In this document: positions 53,419-60,887 of the stretch, piece by piece | Layout: the number at the start of each line of letters is the position of its first letter | How positions within the stretch are numbered: position 1 is the first letter of the stretch | Assembly: GCA_946886405.1 (NCBI GenBank) | Contig: CAMPIO010000004.1 | Location: 7,475 to 71,474, forward strand | Source of the DNA: an uncultured Pseudoxanthomonas sp. | GTDB taxonomy: Bacteria > Pseudomonadota > Gammaproteobacteria > Xanthomonadales > Xanthomonadaceae | Direction: 5' to 3' | Length of the DNA: 64,000 nucleotides | Notes under the pieces: generated by a model | What the model saw: the letters and a program-made list of their open reading frames with translations, nothing else | Databases searched by the model: none | Told to the model about the DNA's origin: nothing | Translations under genes and position numbers: made by a program

Positions 53419-54023
53419 CTGCGGTCCCCGCGCATCGCCACGACGTTACAGTCCGGCTGCTCCAGCCTGGACTTGATGCTGGCCACCAGCGTGGTGGCGG
53501 CGGCGATGAGGTCCATGCCCTCCTTCAGCGCGCGCTGAAGCTCGGCGACGTCCTCTGGTCCGTTTACCTGGCCGTCGCTGATCAGGGCGACGCGCTGCAG
53601 TAGCTGGCCGAACTCGATGGACACCTCGCCGGTGCAGAGCATCTCGGCGGCTGCACTGGACAACGGGTTCTTGGCACCGATGAACCCGTAGCGCTGGGCA
53701 AGCTCGCGGGCGCAGTCCTCGCGATGCGGGGCCGGCAAGCTGGCCACCCACGCTTCCTCAAGGTCGGCCGGCAACTTCACCGCGCCCTTCAGGAAGCGAT
53801 CGACGATCTGCAGGTTGGCCTTCTTCGCCTTGGTGATGGCGTCGACGGTCGTGCCGGCATGGAATTCGACAATGCGCTCGTGCGGCGCGACGCGCGCCTG
53901 GTACTCGTCGGCGACCTTGATCGCCAGCTGCATCGGCTCCAACGCGGTGGCGCGGAATGCAGCCTGCGTGTGCCGGAAGATGACCTGCGAGCGCGGCTCA
54001 CGGGTCTGAGGATCATGCTTCAT
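53415..54023 (-). CDS. Regulatory protein, CII/YdaT-like position
   Basis: A 202-aa helical protein (MKHDPQTREPRSQVIFRHTQAAF...). It lies directly after the Cro/YdaS-like gene, the place of lambda cII and of YdaT in Rac-type prophages. A central region (TTVDAITKAKKANLQIVDRFLKGAVKLP) may be DNA-binding. The C-terminal helix QRALKEGMDLIAAATTLVASIK suggests oligomerisation. The 53-nt gap to the Cro-like gene holds a GGCGCC/GGCGCC hairpin. Family uncertain. Confidence 0.65.
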   Translation of the reverse strand: MKHDPQTREPRSQVIFRHTQAAFRATALEPMQLAIKVADEYQARVAPHERIVEFHAGTTVDAITKAKKANLQIVDRFLKGAVKLPADLEEAWVASLPAPHREDCARELAQRYGFIGAKNPLSSAAAEMLCTGEVSIEFGQLLQRVALISDGQVNGPEDVAELQRALKEGMDLIAAATTLVASIKSRLEQPDCNVVAMRGDRR

Positions 54024-54076
54024 TTACGCCCCCTGCAAGCGGCGCCACGATGGGCGCCATGAACAACGCCCAGACC

Positions 54077-54373
54077 TCAGACACTCTCGAATGCCACGAC
54101 GCGACCGGCGTCGGGGTCGTGCTCCACCTCGACGGCAGCGCGCGCCGCCGGCGCTGTCGGGTCGCCCTTCACACCCGGCCGCAGCTCACCAATGGGCACG
54201 CCTTCCGGGCCGATGCGCGCGCTTTCGCGCGCCAACAGCTTCGCCAGGGACTTGGACGGACGCCTGCCCCGCCAGCCGATGGAAAGCTGGTACAGGTAGG
54301 CGGGGGTCGTGTCGCAGGCCTTGGCCAAGGCGGCCCTGCGGTCGGAATCGGCGATGAAGGTCTTGAGGTCCAT
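54077..54373 (-). CDS. Cro-like repressor (YdaS-type antitoxin family)
   Basis: A 98-aa HTH protein (MDLKTFIADSDRRAALAKACDTTPAYLYQLSIGWRGRRPS..., in part) resembling YdaS-type Cro proteins: RRAALAKACDTTPAYLYQL is the HTH, with GRRPSKSLAKLLARES next. It is the first gene of the leftward early operon, transcribed from the OR-like block; an operator begins 10 bp upstream of the ATG. It likely competes with the repressor for the same operators. Confidence 0.82.
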   Translation of the reverse strand: MDLKTFIADSDRRAALAKACDTTPAYLYQLSIGWRGRRPSKSLAKLLARESARIGPEGVPIGELRPGVKGDPTAPAARAAVEVEHDPDAGRVVAFESV

Positions 54374-54382
54374 GCCCGAACA

Positions 54383-54436
54383 GTAGCATTGCTACTCTGG
54401 TTTTGGAATAGCAGTGCTATTTGTGCCGACGAACGG
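54383..54436. promoter_or_regulatory. OR-like operator/promoter block between cro and repressor
   Basis: A 54-bp block with two operators: GTAGCATTGCTAC (54,383-54,395) and AATAGCAGTGCTATT (54,407-54,421), centres 25 bp apart, plus CCGTTCGTCGGC (minus strand, 54,425-54,436). It is a mirror image (78% identity by hand, 42 of 54) of the block at 55,622-55,675. On the minus strand an extended -10 (TGCTATTCC) lies in the second operator, 17 bp from TTCGTC. Confidence 0.85.
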
Positions 54437-54458
54437 CGCTGAGTAGGGTCACGCCCCC

Positions 54459-54971
54459 ATGGCCCGCCGTCCTCTCACCCCCGAAGAAGCCCTCGCCGCG
54501 GCGGAACTCCGCCGGCTGACGGATGCCTCTGAGCAGCGCCATGACGCAATTGCCGCCACCGTGGGTGTCTCCCCCTCGGCCTTCGGCCACTGGTATCGCG
54601 GTCTGATCCCAGTGCCGGCAGCCCGTGCAGCGGATCTGGCTGATGCAGTGGGGGGCGACCCGGACAAGATCTGCGTCGCCTACAGGAACCTCGCCATCTC
54701 GCGCCAGCTCAGACCTGACCCAGCGATTCTTCGCGTTGCATACGAAGCGATGGTTACGGCGATGTCGGGTCGCAAGAAGGTGTTCGATATGTCCCTCCAC
54801 GCCAGTGCCTTCGCTGACGTTTACGAAGCCGCCGCCAAGAATGGTGGTCGGTTACCGAAGTCGTTCACGGACGCGCTGGGAATCCTGGTGGCCGTGGACA
54901 CACCACGGGGGGATACCGATGGAACAGCACGAATGGGAAGCTCTAGTCCGAAAACTCGACGAAGTCGCTGA
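54459..54971 (+). CDS. Phage repressor (CI-like) without peptidase domain
   Basis: A 170-aa protein divergent from the Cro-like gene. The N-terminal HTH is clear: DAIAATVGVSPSAFGHWYRGLIPVPAARAADLADAVG (in part). The rest (DMSLHASAFADVYEAAAKNGG) is helical, with no S24 Ser/Lys self-cleavage site, so RecA-stimulated cleavage is not expected. It sits between the two operator blocks, as cI does. The AGGG upstream is distant (10 nt), suggesting weak translation. Prophage maintenance is its likely role. Confidence 0.8.
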   Translation: MARRPLTPEEALAAAELRRLTDASEQRHDAIAATVGVSPSAFGHWYRGLIPVPAARAADLADAVGGDPDKICVAYRNLAISRQLRPDPAILRVAYEAMVTAMSGRKKVFDMSLHASAFADVYEAAAKNGGRLPKSFTDALGILVAVDTPRGDTDGTARMGSSSPKTRRSR

Positions 54972-55116
54972 AAGTGCACCGGAGGCGTGCGGCGCACCAT
55001 GCTTGGTAGCGAATTGCAGGCGCCGCATAGTGCCGCCGTACAGGGAAATTCCGGCAGGCAGCAACATTGTTCCGTTCCGTTCGCGCGAACGGCTGGCCAG
55101 GCAGGGAGGCGTGTGA
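54919..55116 (+). CDS. Small repressor-operon protein
   Basis: A 65-aa protein (MEQHEWEALVRKLDEVAESAPEACGAPCLVANCRRR..., in part) in another frame, overlapping the repressor gene's last 53 nt. GGGGGG lies just upstream. Three Cys in ACGAPCLVANC suggest possible metal binding. It ends one base into the next start (TGATG). It may modulate the repressor; evidence is coding context only. Confidence 0.55.
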   Translation: MEQHEWEALVRKLDEVAESAPEACGAPCLVANCRRRIVPPYREIPAGSNIVPFRSRERLARQGGV

Positions 55117-55613
55117 TGAAGCTGACGAACCCAATACTGCTGCTCGCCCTGATGGTCATCGCCATCGGCGGCATCGCCTACGTCTCCACGCGTAGCACTC
55201 AGAAGCCTGTGCCAGTGACCCTCACCGCCGCGGCTGGGGAGCCGAAGGTCGTTGAGGTAGTTCCCGACGCGGGACTGAAGCAATACGAGGCAGCGGCCAC
55301 CACGTTGCGTGCAGCGCGCGCACGCTGGGACGATTCGGTGAAGCTCGCCAACGTGACGCCCCGCATCCAGCTGGCAAACGTAGTACAGGCCATGCAGCAG
55401 CAGGCCCACGATGTGGACACGCTGACCCCTACCCTACCCGTCTGCACCCAGCAGGCGGCAAAGCACCTGCGAGCCTCTCAGCAGGCGTCGATCGACATGC
55501 TCCTGGCCTTCATGAGTTCGGACATGGAGGCGCTTGCGCAGTCCACGAAATCCGACCCGGCGCCCGCCCTGCGGGACTTCGAAACAACGCTGGAGGGCTG
55601 CCGCCCCACCTGA
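55116..55613 (+). CDS. Membrane-anchored protein of the immunity region (exclusion candidate)
   Basis: A 165-aa protein with one N-terminal membrane segment (NPILLLALMVIAIGGIAYVS) and a helical outside or periplasmic domain with two Cys (TLPVCTQQAAKHLRASQ, LEGCRPT). The TGATG overlap couples it to the repressor operon, so it is made in the lysogen. It lies at the place of lambda rexA/rexB, suggesting superinfection exclusion or envelope modification; no family recognised. Confidence 0.65.
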   Translation: MKLTNPILLLALMVIAIGGIAYVSTRSTQKPVPVTLTAAAGEPKVVEVVPDAGLKQYEAAATTLRAARARWDDSVKLANVTPRIQLANVVQAMQQQAHDVDTLTPTLPVCTQQAAKHLRASQQASIDMLLAFMSSDMEALAQSTKSDPAPALRDFETTLEGCRPT

Positions 55614-55621
55614 CCGGGTTA

Positions 55622-55675
55622 CCGTTCGTCGGCGACAATAGCATTGCTATTGAATTCACAAAGTAGCATTGCTAC
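55622..55675. promoter_or_regulatory. OL-like operator/promoter block
   Basis: Mirror image of the OR-like block: CCGTTCGTCGGC, then CAATAGCATTGCTATTG (55,636-55,652) and GTAGCATTGCTAC (55,663-55,675), centres again 25 bp apart. On the plus strand an extended -10 TGCTATTGA overlaps the first operator; an alternative is TTGAAT and TACCGT at 17 bp. It controls the rightward early arm (pL equivalent). Confidence 0.85.
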
Positions 55676-55724
55676 CGTGCGTCCTGTCCCTCGGGGACGG
55701 GGCGCCGAAGCAGCTTTCGGTCAA

Positions 55725-55762
55725 CCCCCGCAGCAGGCTCGGGCATTGCCCTGCTGCGGGGG
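55725..55762 (+). promoter_or_regulatory. Leader hairpin of the rightward early transcript
   Basis: Perfect 13-bp stem CCCCCGCAGCAGG/CCTGCTGCGGGGG with a 12-nt loop, 50 nt into the untranslated leader after the OL-like block. No T-run follows. Possible roles are an attenuator or an antitermination RNA element (nut or HK022 put-like). Confidence 0.5.
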
Positions 55763-55791
55763 CCGCCCTCCAACGAACTGGAGGCCGGCAC

Positions 55792-56271
55792 GTGTCAGCA
55801 CGCACTCTCTTTCCCTTCAGCAATCGCGAGGCGCTCGCCTTCGTGGTGCTTGGTCTAGCGGCTGGCCTCAGTCTGCCGCTGAGCACGACGCCTGCCCCGC
55901 TCAGCCCGACTGACGCTCCCCTGGCTGATGGGCGCAGCTGCGCCGCGCTGGCGGTCTACTCCATGGGTGGCCCGGAAGGTGCCGACGACTGGGCCCTGAA
56001 AGCCTCGGTCAGCGCCGTGGTCCTCAACACCTTCAAGGCAGAGACACACAGCGCGGCTTGCGACGACGGCACCGCTGCTGCCCTGCGCCAGGACTTCTCC
56101 GCAGTGCGCTGGCAGGCCTCGCTGGATGTCGTCGATGCAGTTGCGACGGGCGACTACTGGCTGCCGACCGACTGCTTCCAGGCGACGCGGATCCTCCCGC
56201 CTGACTCCGACGAGCCGGCCACCACCAGCTGCGTGATCGACGGCTACGCCTTCGTGCGGGGTGACTTGTGA
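55792..56271 (+). CDS. Exported or membrane-anchored hypothetical protein (first gene of the OL arm)
   Basis: A 159-aa protein from GTG (VSARTLFPFSNREALAFVVLG) with GGAGG 9 nt upstream. A hydrophobic segment (ALAFVVLGLAAGLSLPLS) at residues 13-31 acts as signal or anchor. The exported part carries four Cys (RSCAALAVYS, SAACDDG, TDCFQATR, TTSCVID). The pattern CAALAVYSMGGPEGADDWALKASVSAVVLN faintly recalls SleB-type wall hydrolases, but the catalytic Glu is not convincing. Function unknown. Confidence 0.6.
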   Translation: MSARTLFPFSNREALAFVVLGLAAGLSLPLSTTPAPLSPTDAPLADGRSCAALAVYSMGGPEGADDWALKASVSAVVLNTFKAETHSAACDDGTAAALRQDFSAVRWQASLDVVDAVATGDYWLPTDCFQATRILPPDSDEPATTSCVIDGYAFVRGDL

Positions 56272-56552
56272 TCGCCGCCGCCGTCCCAGTACCGCTTGCC
56301 GATCTGCTCAGCGGCGTCCGGCTCAGCAACACCGAGCGCGTGCTGCTGCAGACGATGGACGTCGAGCGCGTGGTGACCGTGCACGAGCTGGCCGCCGCCA
56401 CCTCCAGCAACTCCGTGCACTCGCAGTCGAACGTGCAGCAGGTGCAGATCGGGCGGATCCGCCGGAAGCTCGAGGCCGCCGGCGCCGCCGTGCGCATCGA
56501 CACCGTCCACGGACGTGGCTACCGCCTGGTGCGGACGGATGGTGAAGCATGA
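56268..56552 (+). CDS. Winged-helix DNA-binding protein (OmpR/PhoB C-terminal-like)
   Basis: A 94-aa protein from GTG overlapping the previous stop (GTGA). The recognition helix VQIGRIRRKLEAAGAAVRIDTVHGRGYRLV, in part, is the signature of Trans_reg_C winged helices, with the GRGYRL wing. No receiver domain is present, so it is a stand-alone regulator, perhaps of early phage genes. Confidence 0.78.
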   Translation: MIAAAVPVPLADLLSGVRLSNTERVLLQTMDVERVVTVHELAAATSSNSVHSQSNVQQVQIGRIRRKLEAAGAAVRIDTVHGRGYRLVRTDGEA

Positions 56553-56773
56553 GCCCCCAGCCCGCCCAGCGCACGCGCGTGCCGTACAAGCGGTCCTTCC
56601 GACCCAGCGTGGCCGCATGCGAGGGGCTGATCGTCGACGCGTGGTACGACCTGTGCGATCGCCAGAAGCGTGGTGACCTCACCGGCGTCGGCATCTCCAC
56701 CACGAAGCTACACGACCTGGGCGTGTTCCTTCTCCGGGCGCGCAAGCGGGAAGCCCGCGCGGTGGCGGCATGA
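56549..56773 (+). CDS. Small basic hypothetical protein
   Basis: A 74-aa basic protein (MSPQPAQRTRVPYKRSFRPS...), overlapping both neighbours by 4 nt (ATGA). It has a Trp/Tyr/Cys patch (IVDAWYDLCDRQKRG) and a basic C-terminus. Unrecognised; part of the co-translated early arm. Confidence 0.58.
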   Translation: MSPQPAQRTRVPYKRSFRPSVAACEGLIVDAWYDLCDRQKRGDLTGVGISTTKLHDLGVFLLRARKREARAVAA

Positions 56774-56967
56774 ACGAGCAGCCTGCTTTCGACCGGCGTC
56801 GCGACACCGCAAACCCTCGACTGGCGCCAGCGCTCAACCCCTACCGGTTCTGCATGCACGTCGACCCGTACTGCACGAGGTGCGTGCGCGAGGGCACCCT
56901 GCTTCAGAACAACCACGATATCGAGACGCGTTCGTGGTGGAGCGCGGCGCCGAGGGTGGCCGCGTGA
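56770..56967 (+). CDS. Small Cys-containing hypothetical protein
   Basis: A 65-aa protein (MNEQPAFDRRRDTANPRLA...). Cysteines FCMHVDPYCTRCVREG with a His suggest a small zinc site. It overlaps its neighbours by 4 nt on each side. Unrecognised. Confidence 0.55.
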   Translation: MNEQPAFDRRRDTANPRLAPALNPYRFCMHVDPYCTRCVREGTLLQNNHDIETRSWWSAAPRVAA

Positions 56968-57308
56968 GCGCCGGTGACGATGTCCGGCTGCTCGGCTGGG
57001 GCTTGGACGCGATCATCGCGCACACCCGGGTGCCGCGCGGCCGCGGCCTGCTGGCGCGCCTGTTTCCTGCGGCGGATGTCCCGTCGCTTCCCTATGTCCC
57101 GTCGGAACGCGAGCGAGAAGCGCGCTACAACGACGCCGCGATGATGCATGCCGACCGCATGTACGACCTGCGCGTGGAGATCGGCGAACGCTTCAAGGCG
57201 GCGTGGAAGCGGGGGCAGGTGCCGGACCTTCGCATCGTCGCGAGCATGAGCCAGCGCGCGGGCGGCGACATCAATCAGGTTCGGCGGTACGCGGAGCGCA
57301 TCGGGTGA
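56964..57308 (+). CDS. Hypothetical phage protein
   Basis: A 114-aa protein from a GTG start (VSAGDDVRLLGWGLDAIIAH) overlapping the upstream stop (GTGA), with GAGGG 7 nt before. The second half is helical and charged (EREREARYNDAAMMHADRMYDLRVEIGERF, in part). Unrecognised early gene. Confidence 0.58.
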   Translation: MSAGDDVRLLGWGLDAIIAHTRVPRGRGLLARLFPAADVPSLPYVPSEREREARYNDAAMMHADRMYDLRVEIGERFKAAWKRGQVPDLRIVASMSQRAGGDINQVRRYAERIG

Positions 57309-57490
57309 GTGGCCTCCTGCGCTGGACGGTGCATGTGCCTGGTCTTGACGACGTGACCGTGTACGCCGACTGCGCTGGCTGCGCCTTCGACGAAGCAGCT
57401 GACCTGCACAACCTCAACGACATCCCCCCAGGCATGACCGCCCGCAATGAGCGGGGGCAGGAGTTCGCATGTTCTTCCGCAACCTCGTGA
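57305..57490 (+). CDS. Small hypothetical protein upstream of the RdgC fusion
   Basis: A 61-aa protein from GTG (VSGLLRWTVHVPGLDDVTVYAD) overlapping the previous stop (GTGA). It has a short beta pattern and CAGCAFDEA. It overlaps the rdgC-like gene by 22 nt and is probably coupled to it. Unrecognised. Confidence 0.55.
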   Translation: MSGLLRWTVHVPGLDDVTVYADCAGCAFDEAADLHNLNDIPPGMTARNERGQEFACSSATS

Positions 57491-58707
57491 TCTTCACCTT
57501 CCCGGTGAACTTCCCCGGCCTGATCGCCTCGCCGGTGGCCGATGAACTCAGTGACCTGCGCGAGCGTCTGGACGAGGCGCGACTGAAGCCGGTGGGCCCG
57601 CTGGAGCTGACGTCGGTGGGGTTCATCTCGCCGTTCGGCCGCGACCAGGAGCAGCTGGTGCACGAGATGCAGGATCAGCGCTGGATCAGCGTGGGAAGCG
57701 AGGAGCGGATCCTGCCCGGCGCCGTCGTCAATGAGCTGCTGCGCAAGAAACTGGTGGAGATCGAGGAACGGGAAGGCCGTGCGCCCGGCGGCAAGACCCG
57801 GAAGCGTCTGAAGGACGACCTGCTCCACGAGCTGATCCCGCAGGCCTTTGTGAAGCCCGGGCGCACCGACGCGTACCTCGACCTTGGGCGCGGTCTGATC
57901 TGCGTCGATACCTCGAGCCGGAAGCGTGGTGAGCGTGTGGTCAGCGAGATGCGCCGCGCGCTGGGCAGCTTCCCGGCACTGCCGCTGTACCCCGAGGTGG
58001 CGCCGCGGTCGATCCTGACGGGATGGCTGGCCGGCGAGCCGATGCCAGAAGGCTTCTCGCTGGGCGACGAGTGCGAACTCCGCGACGCGACGGAAGGCGG
58101 CGCCGTGGTGAAGGTCCAGAACAGCGACCTGCACGGCGAAGAAGTGCAGAAGCATCTGGAGACCGGACTGCAGTGCACCCGCCTGGCCGTGGTCTATCAG
58201 GACCACGTCAGCTTGGTGCTGGATGAGGACCTCACCATCCGCAAGCTGCGATTCCTCGACGGCGCCGTCGACCAGCTGGAGGAGACCTCACACGAGGATC
58301 TGCGCGCCGAGCTGGATGCGCGCTTCGCTCTGATGACCGGTGAGCTAGGACCGCTGCTGGATGCACTGTTCACTGCATTCAGGATCACGCGACCGGGTGG
58401 AGTAGAGCGGGACCGCAAGCCTGGAATCTCTGGCGTGGAGAAGGTCACCATCTCCGTGCGCGAGGCCGACGGCACGCTCAGCAACAGCGTGACGATGACC
58501 AGCGAGCAGTTCGCCAACCTCGGCGAGGACATCGAGGTCTTCGAGACTGCCAAGGCGCACGTCAAGAAATTGGGTCGCTGCAGCATTTCCAACCTTCAGC
58601 GCACGCTGAAGATCGGCTACAACCGCGCGGCTCGCCTGGTCGAACTCCTCGAACACCAGCGCGTCGTCTCCCCACCTGACCACCGCGGCGACCGAAAGGT
58701 CCTATAG
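57469..58707 (+). CDS. RdgC-like DNA-binding protein fused to an FtsK gamma domain
   Basis: A 412-aa protein. Residues about 1-310 are RdgC, the ring-shaped double-stranded-DNA-binding protein that restrains RecA: MFFRNLVIFTFPVNF start, LTSVGFISPFG, GRAPGGKTRKRLKDDLL, SSRKRGERVVSEMRRALG (in parts). Length of that part equals E. coli RdgC (303 aa). Residues 350-412 are an FtsK gamma winged helix: IEVFETAKAHVKKLGRCSIS, LQRTLKIGYNRAARLVELLE, VVSPPDHRGDRKVL (each in part), the domain that reads polar KOPS sites. A GGAG site lies 6 nt before the ATG. The fusion may target RdgC to KOPS-like sites. Confidence 0.87.
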   Translation: MFFRNLVIFTFPVNFPGLIASPVADELSDLRERLDEARLKPVGPLELTSVGFISPFGRDQEQLVHEMQDQRWISVGSEERILPGAVVNELLRKKLVEIEEREGRAPGGKTRKRLKDDLLHELIPQAFVKPGRTDAYLDLGRGLICVDTSSRKRGERVVSEMRRALGSFPALPLYPEVAPRSILTGWLAGEPMPEGFSLGDECELRDATEGGAVVKVQNSDLHGEEVQKHLETGLQCTRLAVVYQDHVSLVLDEDLTIRKLRFLDGAVDQLEETSHEDLRAELDARFALMTGELGPLLDALFTAFRITRPGGVERDRKPGISGVEKVTISVREADGTLSNSVTMTSEQFANLGEDIEVFETAKAHVKKLGRCSISNLQRTLKIGYNRAARLVELLEHQRVVSPPDHRGDRKVL

Positions 58708-58747
58708 CCGCCGCACCACCCTGCCCGCCCATAAAAGGAACTGACCT

Positions 58748-58963
58748 GTGGCCGACCGCTATCGCACTCCCTCCACCGCAGAACGTACCCGCACCGCCCG
58801 CAAGGTCCTCGTGGAGCGAATTGCTTCCTTCATCGAGGCAGTCCGCCTCTACCGCAAGCGCTGGGCGCCCGCAGGTGGCGGTGGCCGTGAAGTAGCGCGA
58901 CGTCAACGCCAGCTCGACGCAGGGACCTTGCGCACTAACCCCCAGCACTTTCGGCAGGACTGA
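58748..58963 (+). CDS. Small basic hypothetical protein
   Basis: A 71-aa very basic protein from GTG (VADRYRTPSTAERTRTARKVLVERI, in part) with AAAGGA upstream. It has Arg-rich helices (AVRLYRKRW, REVARRQRQLD). It may bind nucleic acid. It follows the RdgC fusion after 40 nt. Confidence 0.55.
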   Translation: MADRYRTPSTAERTRTARKVLVERIASFIEAVRLYRKRWAPAGGGGREVARRQRQLDAGTLRTNPQHFRQD

Positions 58964-58965
58964 TC

Positions 58966-59370
58966 ATGGACCAGGTCATGTCGATCGAGGCCGCGCTGGC
59001 GGTCGCCGATGAGGTCTCGCCGTCACCAGCGCGCGCCGTCACAGCACTGAAGGTTCTGCGTCTGGCGCTCGCCCACGTCGGGCCTGGCACCGCTCTATTG
59101 GAAATGCTCGAAGAGCGCGTGCGGCAGGTGACCGTCGAGGGTTGGACTCCCGAGCACGACGAGGAGCATGGCGATGGCTCCCTCGCTGACGCTGCTGCCT
59201 GCTATGCGCTGCACGGTGGCGGCATGCCGGCCGAACTCTGCGTCGAGAACTGGCCGTGGGCTATGGAGTGGTTCAAGCCTGCCAGCGCCGCCCGCTCAAT
59301 CGCGAAGGCTGGCGCGCTACTGATAGCAGAGCGGGAGCGCCAGCAGCGGTCGGAGAAGTCCAATGGCTGA
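58966..59370 (+). CDS. Conserved phage protein (EGWTPEHD family)
   Basis: A 134-aa protein. The signature RQVTVEGWTPEHDEEHGDGSLADAAACYAL, in part, followed by WPWAMEWFKPASAARSIAKAGALLIAERERQ, in part, is found in many phage early proteins. I know of no proven activity; histidine and acidic residues would fit a metal-dependent nucleotide hydrolase. It overlaps the next gene by 8 nt. Confidence 0.75.
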   Translation: MDQVMSIEAALAVADEVSPSPARAVTALKVLRLALAHVGPGTALLEMLEERVRQVTVEGWTPEHDEEHGDGSLADAAACYALHGGGMPAELCVENWPWAMEWFKPASAARSIAKAGALLIAERERQQRSEKSNG

Positions 59371-60052
59371 CCGGGCCGACGTCCTTCGTCGCTTCATGAA
59401 GGACACCGCGGAGCACCAGCTGACGGTGCTCCGCGATGAGGGCCTGTACCGCCACCTTCGGTTCCGCAAGCCCGGTACCGGCTGCTACGGCTTCGACATC
59501 GTCACCTGGCCGGGCTACCTCGCGATCTGCGGCGACATGGGCGAATCGGTGTTCACGCGCTCGCCGGACATGATCGAGTTCTTCCGCTCAGATGCGAAGG
59601 GCATTGCGGATCCCGGTGAGCTATTCATCAACCCCGGATATTGGTCGGAGAAGTGCAAGGCCAACGACGCCGAACGAAAGGAGTTCTGCCGCGATCGGCT
59701 CGACAGGCTGGTGCTCCAGCACGTTCAGGACTACCTCGCCGACTTCTACGACGAAGAGGAATGCAGCGCGGGGCCTGAATGGGCGGTCGCGCTGTGGGAG
59801 GAACTGCAGGAGGCCATTCGCTACGTCGAGACCACTACCGACGCCATCCACCAACTCGACATCTTCAAGCCGGACGACCCTCGGTACGACGAATTCCGCT
59901 TCCACGACGCATGGGAATACGCATCGAGCCTGGAGGCCTACACCTTCCACTTCCTGTGGCGCCTGTACGCCATCTCGCACGCAGTGCTTGCCTACGACTC
60001 CATGCGTGCAGCGCGCGTGGCCGAGCCGGTCCTGGAGGTCGACATCCCATGA
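59363..60052 (+). CDS. Conserved phage hypothetical protein
   Basis: A 229-aa protein. The opening MADRADVLRRFMKDTAEHQL then LRDEGLYRHLRFRKPGTGCYGFDIVTWPGYLAICGDMG, in part, is a recurrent phage early-gene pattern. Residues 150-229 are helical. It overlaps its neighbours by 4-8 nt. No known activity. Confidence 0.75.
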   Translation: MADRADVLRRFMKDTAEHQLTVLRDEGLYRHLRFRKPGTGCYGFDIVTWPGYLAICGDMGESVFTRSPDMIEFFRSDAKGIADPGELFINPGYWSEKCKANDAERKEFCRDRLDRLVLQHVQDYLADFYDEEECSAGPEWAVALWEELQEAIRYVETTTDAIHQLDIFKPDDPRYDEFRFHDAWEYASSLEAYTFHFLWRLYAISHAVLAYDSMRAARVAEPVLEVDIP

Positions 60053-60642
60053 TTGAGCACGACGAGAGCCCGCGCGAGGTCCTGACGCACGTGCCGATCC
60101 ATGGGCCCCGCAACCGCCAGACCTTCCCGGCTGAGCAGGCCTATCACGACGAGTGGCAGATCCTCGTGACCACACCGATGCGCAACCTCAGTGGTGACGA
60201 TGATGAAGCGCGCACCGGCATGCTCGGACAGATCCTGGGCGATTTCCCGGTGGTGATCACCGACCGGCACAGCCGTATCGCGGCGTCGTTCATCACGTGG
60301 CTTGGCACCAACGTTGGCGGGGCCATTATTCGGCAAGCGCAACTTGACCTTAAGAACGGCGGCGGTGCCGCTCACTTCCTGCGCTGGAGCATCGCCAACC
60401 GGCGCTACTCCTTCGCCAACGACGGCTTCAGAGCCATCGACTACCTGACCACCGAGGACTGGAACCGCCCAAAGGTCTGCACGAACGCGACCGAGGTAGA
60501 GGTCGCGGACCTGGTCGCTGCCTGGCTTGACTCGCGGGAGGGGTTGGCATTCGTGCAGCGTGCGGAAGGGCGGGTCCTGATCTACGAGAAAGGGCTGACA
60601 CCCGCTGAAGTGTCGTCTATCCAGCTGGCAGTGGTGCACTGA
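60049..60642 (+). CDS. Hypothetical phage protein
   Basis: A 197-aa protein (MIEHDESPREVLTHVPIHG...), overlapping the upstream stop by 4 nt (ATGA). The middle (FVVITDRHSRIAASFITWLGTNVGGAI-type stretch) and the ending (EGLTPAEVSSIQLAV-like) are unremarkable. The next gene begins at its last base. Unrecognised. Confidence 0.62.
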   Translation: MIEHDESPREVLTHVPIHGPRNRQTFPAEQAYHDEWQILVTTPMRNLSGDDDEARTGMLGQILGDFPVVITDRHSRIAASFITWLGTNVGGAIIRQAQLDLKNGGGAAHFLRWSIANRRYSFANDGFRAIDYLTTEDWNRPKVCTNATEVEVADLVAAWLDSREGLAFVQRAEGRVLIYEKGLTPAEVSSIQLAVVH

Positions 60643-60887
60643 TGGGAAAAACCACCTACCACGTCCACCTGCGAGTGCGTGCCGCGCTGCGCGATTTCTC
60701 GCGCAAGGAACTGGCGTCTCTGTTCCAGTCCACCAAGACGGGCAAGAGCCTCAGCGTCGACGAAGCGAAGGAGGTTCTGTACGACCACCTCGCCCAAGGC
60801 CACGAGGTGATCCCGATGGGACCGGTGTGCACGGGCTTCGACTGGACTGGCAAGGGATGCCCTGGGCATCGGGATGGTGACGCGTGA
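60642..60887 (+). CDS. Small hypothetical protein
   Basis: An 81-aa protein (MGKTTYHVHLRVRAALRDFS...) with one-base overlap to the previous gene and a 4-nt overlap to the next. The EVLYDHLAQGHEVIPMG helix-strand and a CTGFDWTGKGCPGH end resemble zinc-binding C-terminal tails of phage early proteins. Unrecognised. Confidence 0.6.
   Translation: MGKTTYHVHLRVRAALRDFSRKELASLFQSTKTGKSLSVDEAKEVLYDHLAQGHEVIPMGPVCTGFDWTGKGCPGHRDGDA

Noticed and set aside
55792..56271. SleB cell-wall hydrolase assignment
   Set aside because: Only a faint similarity to the VVLN region; the catalytic Glu motif is not convincing, so it was left as unknown.
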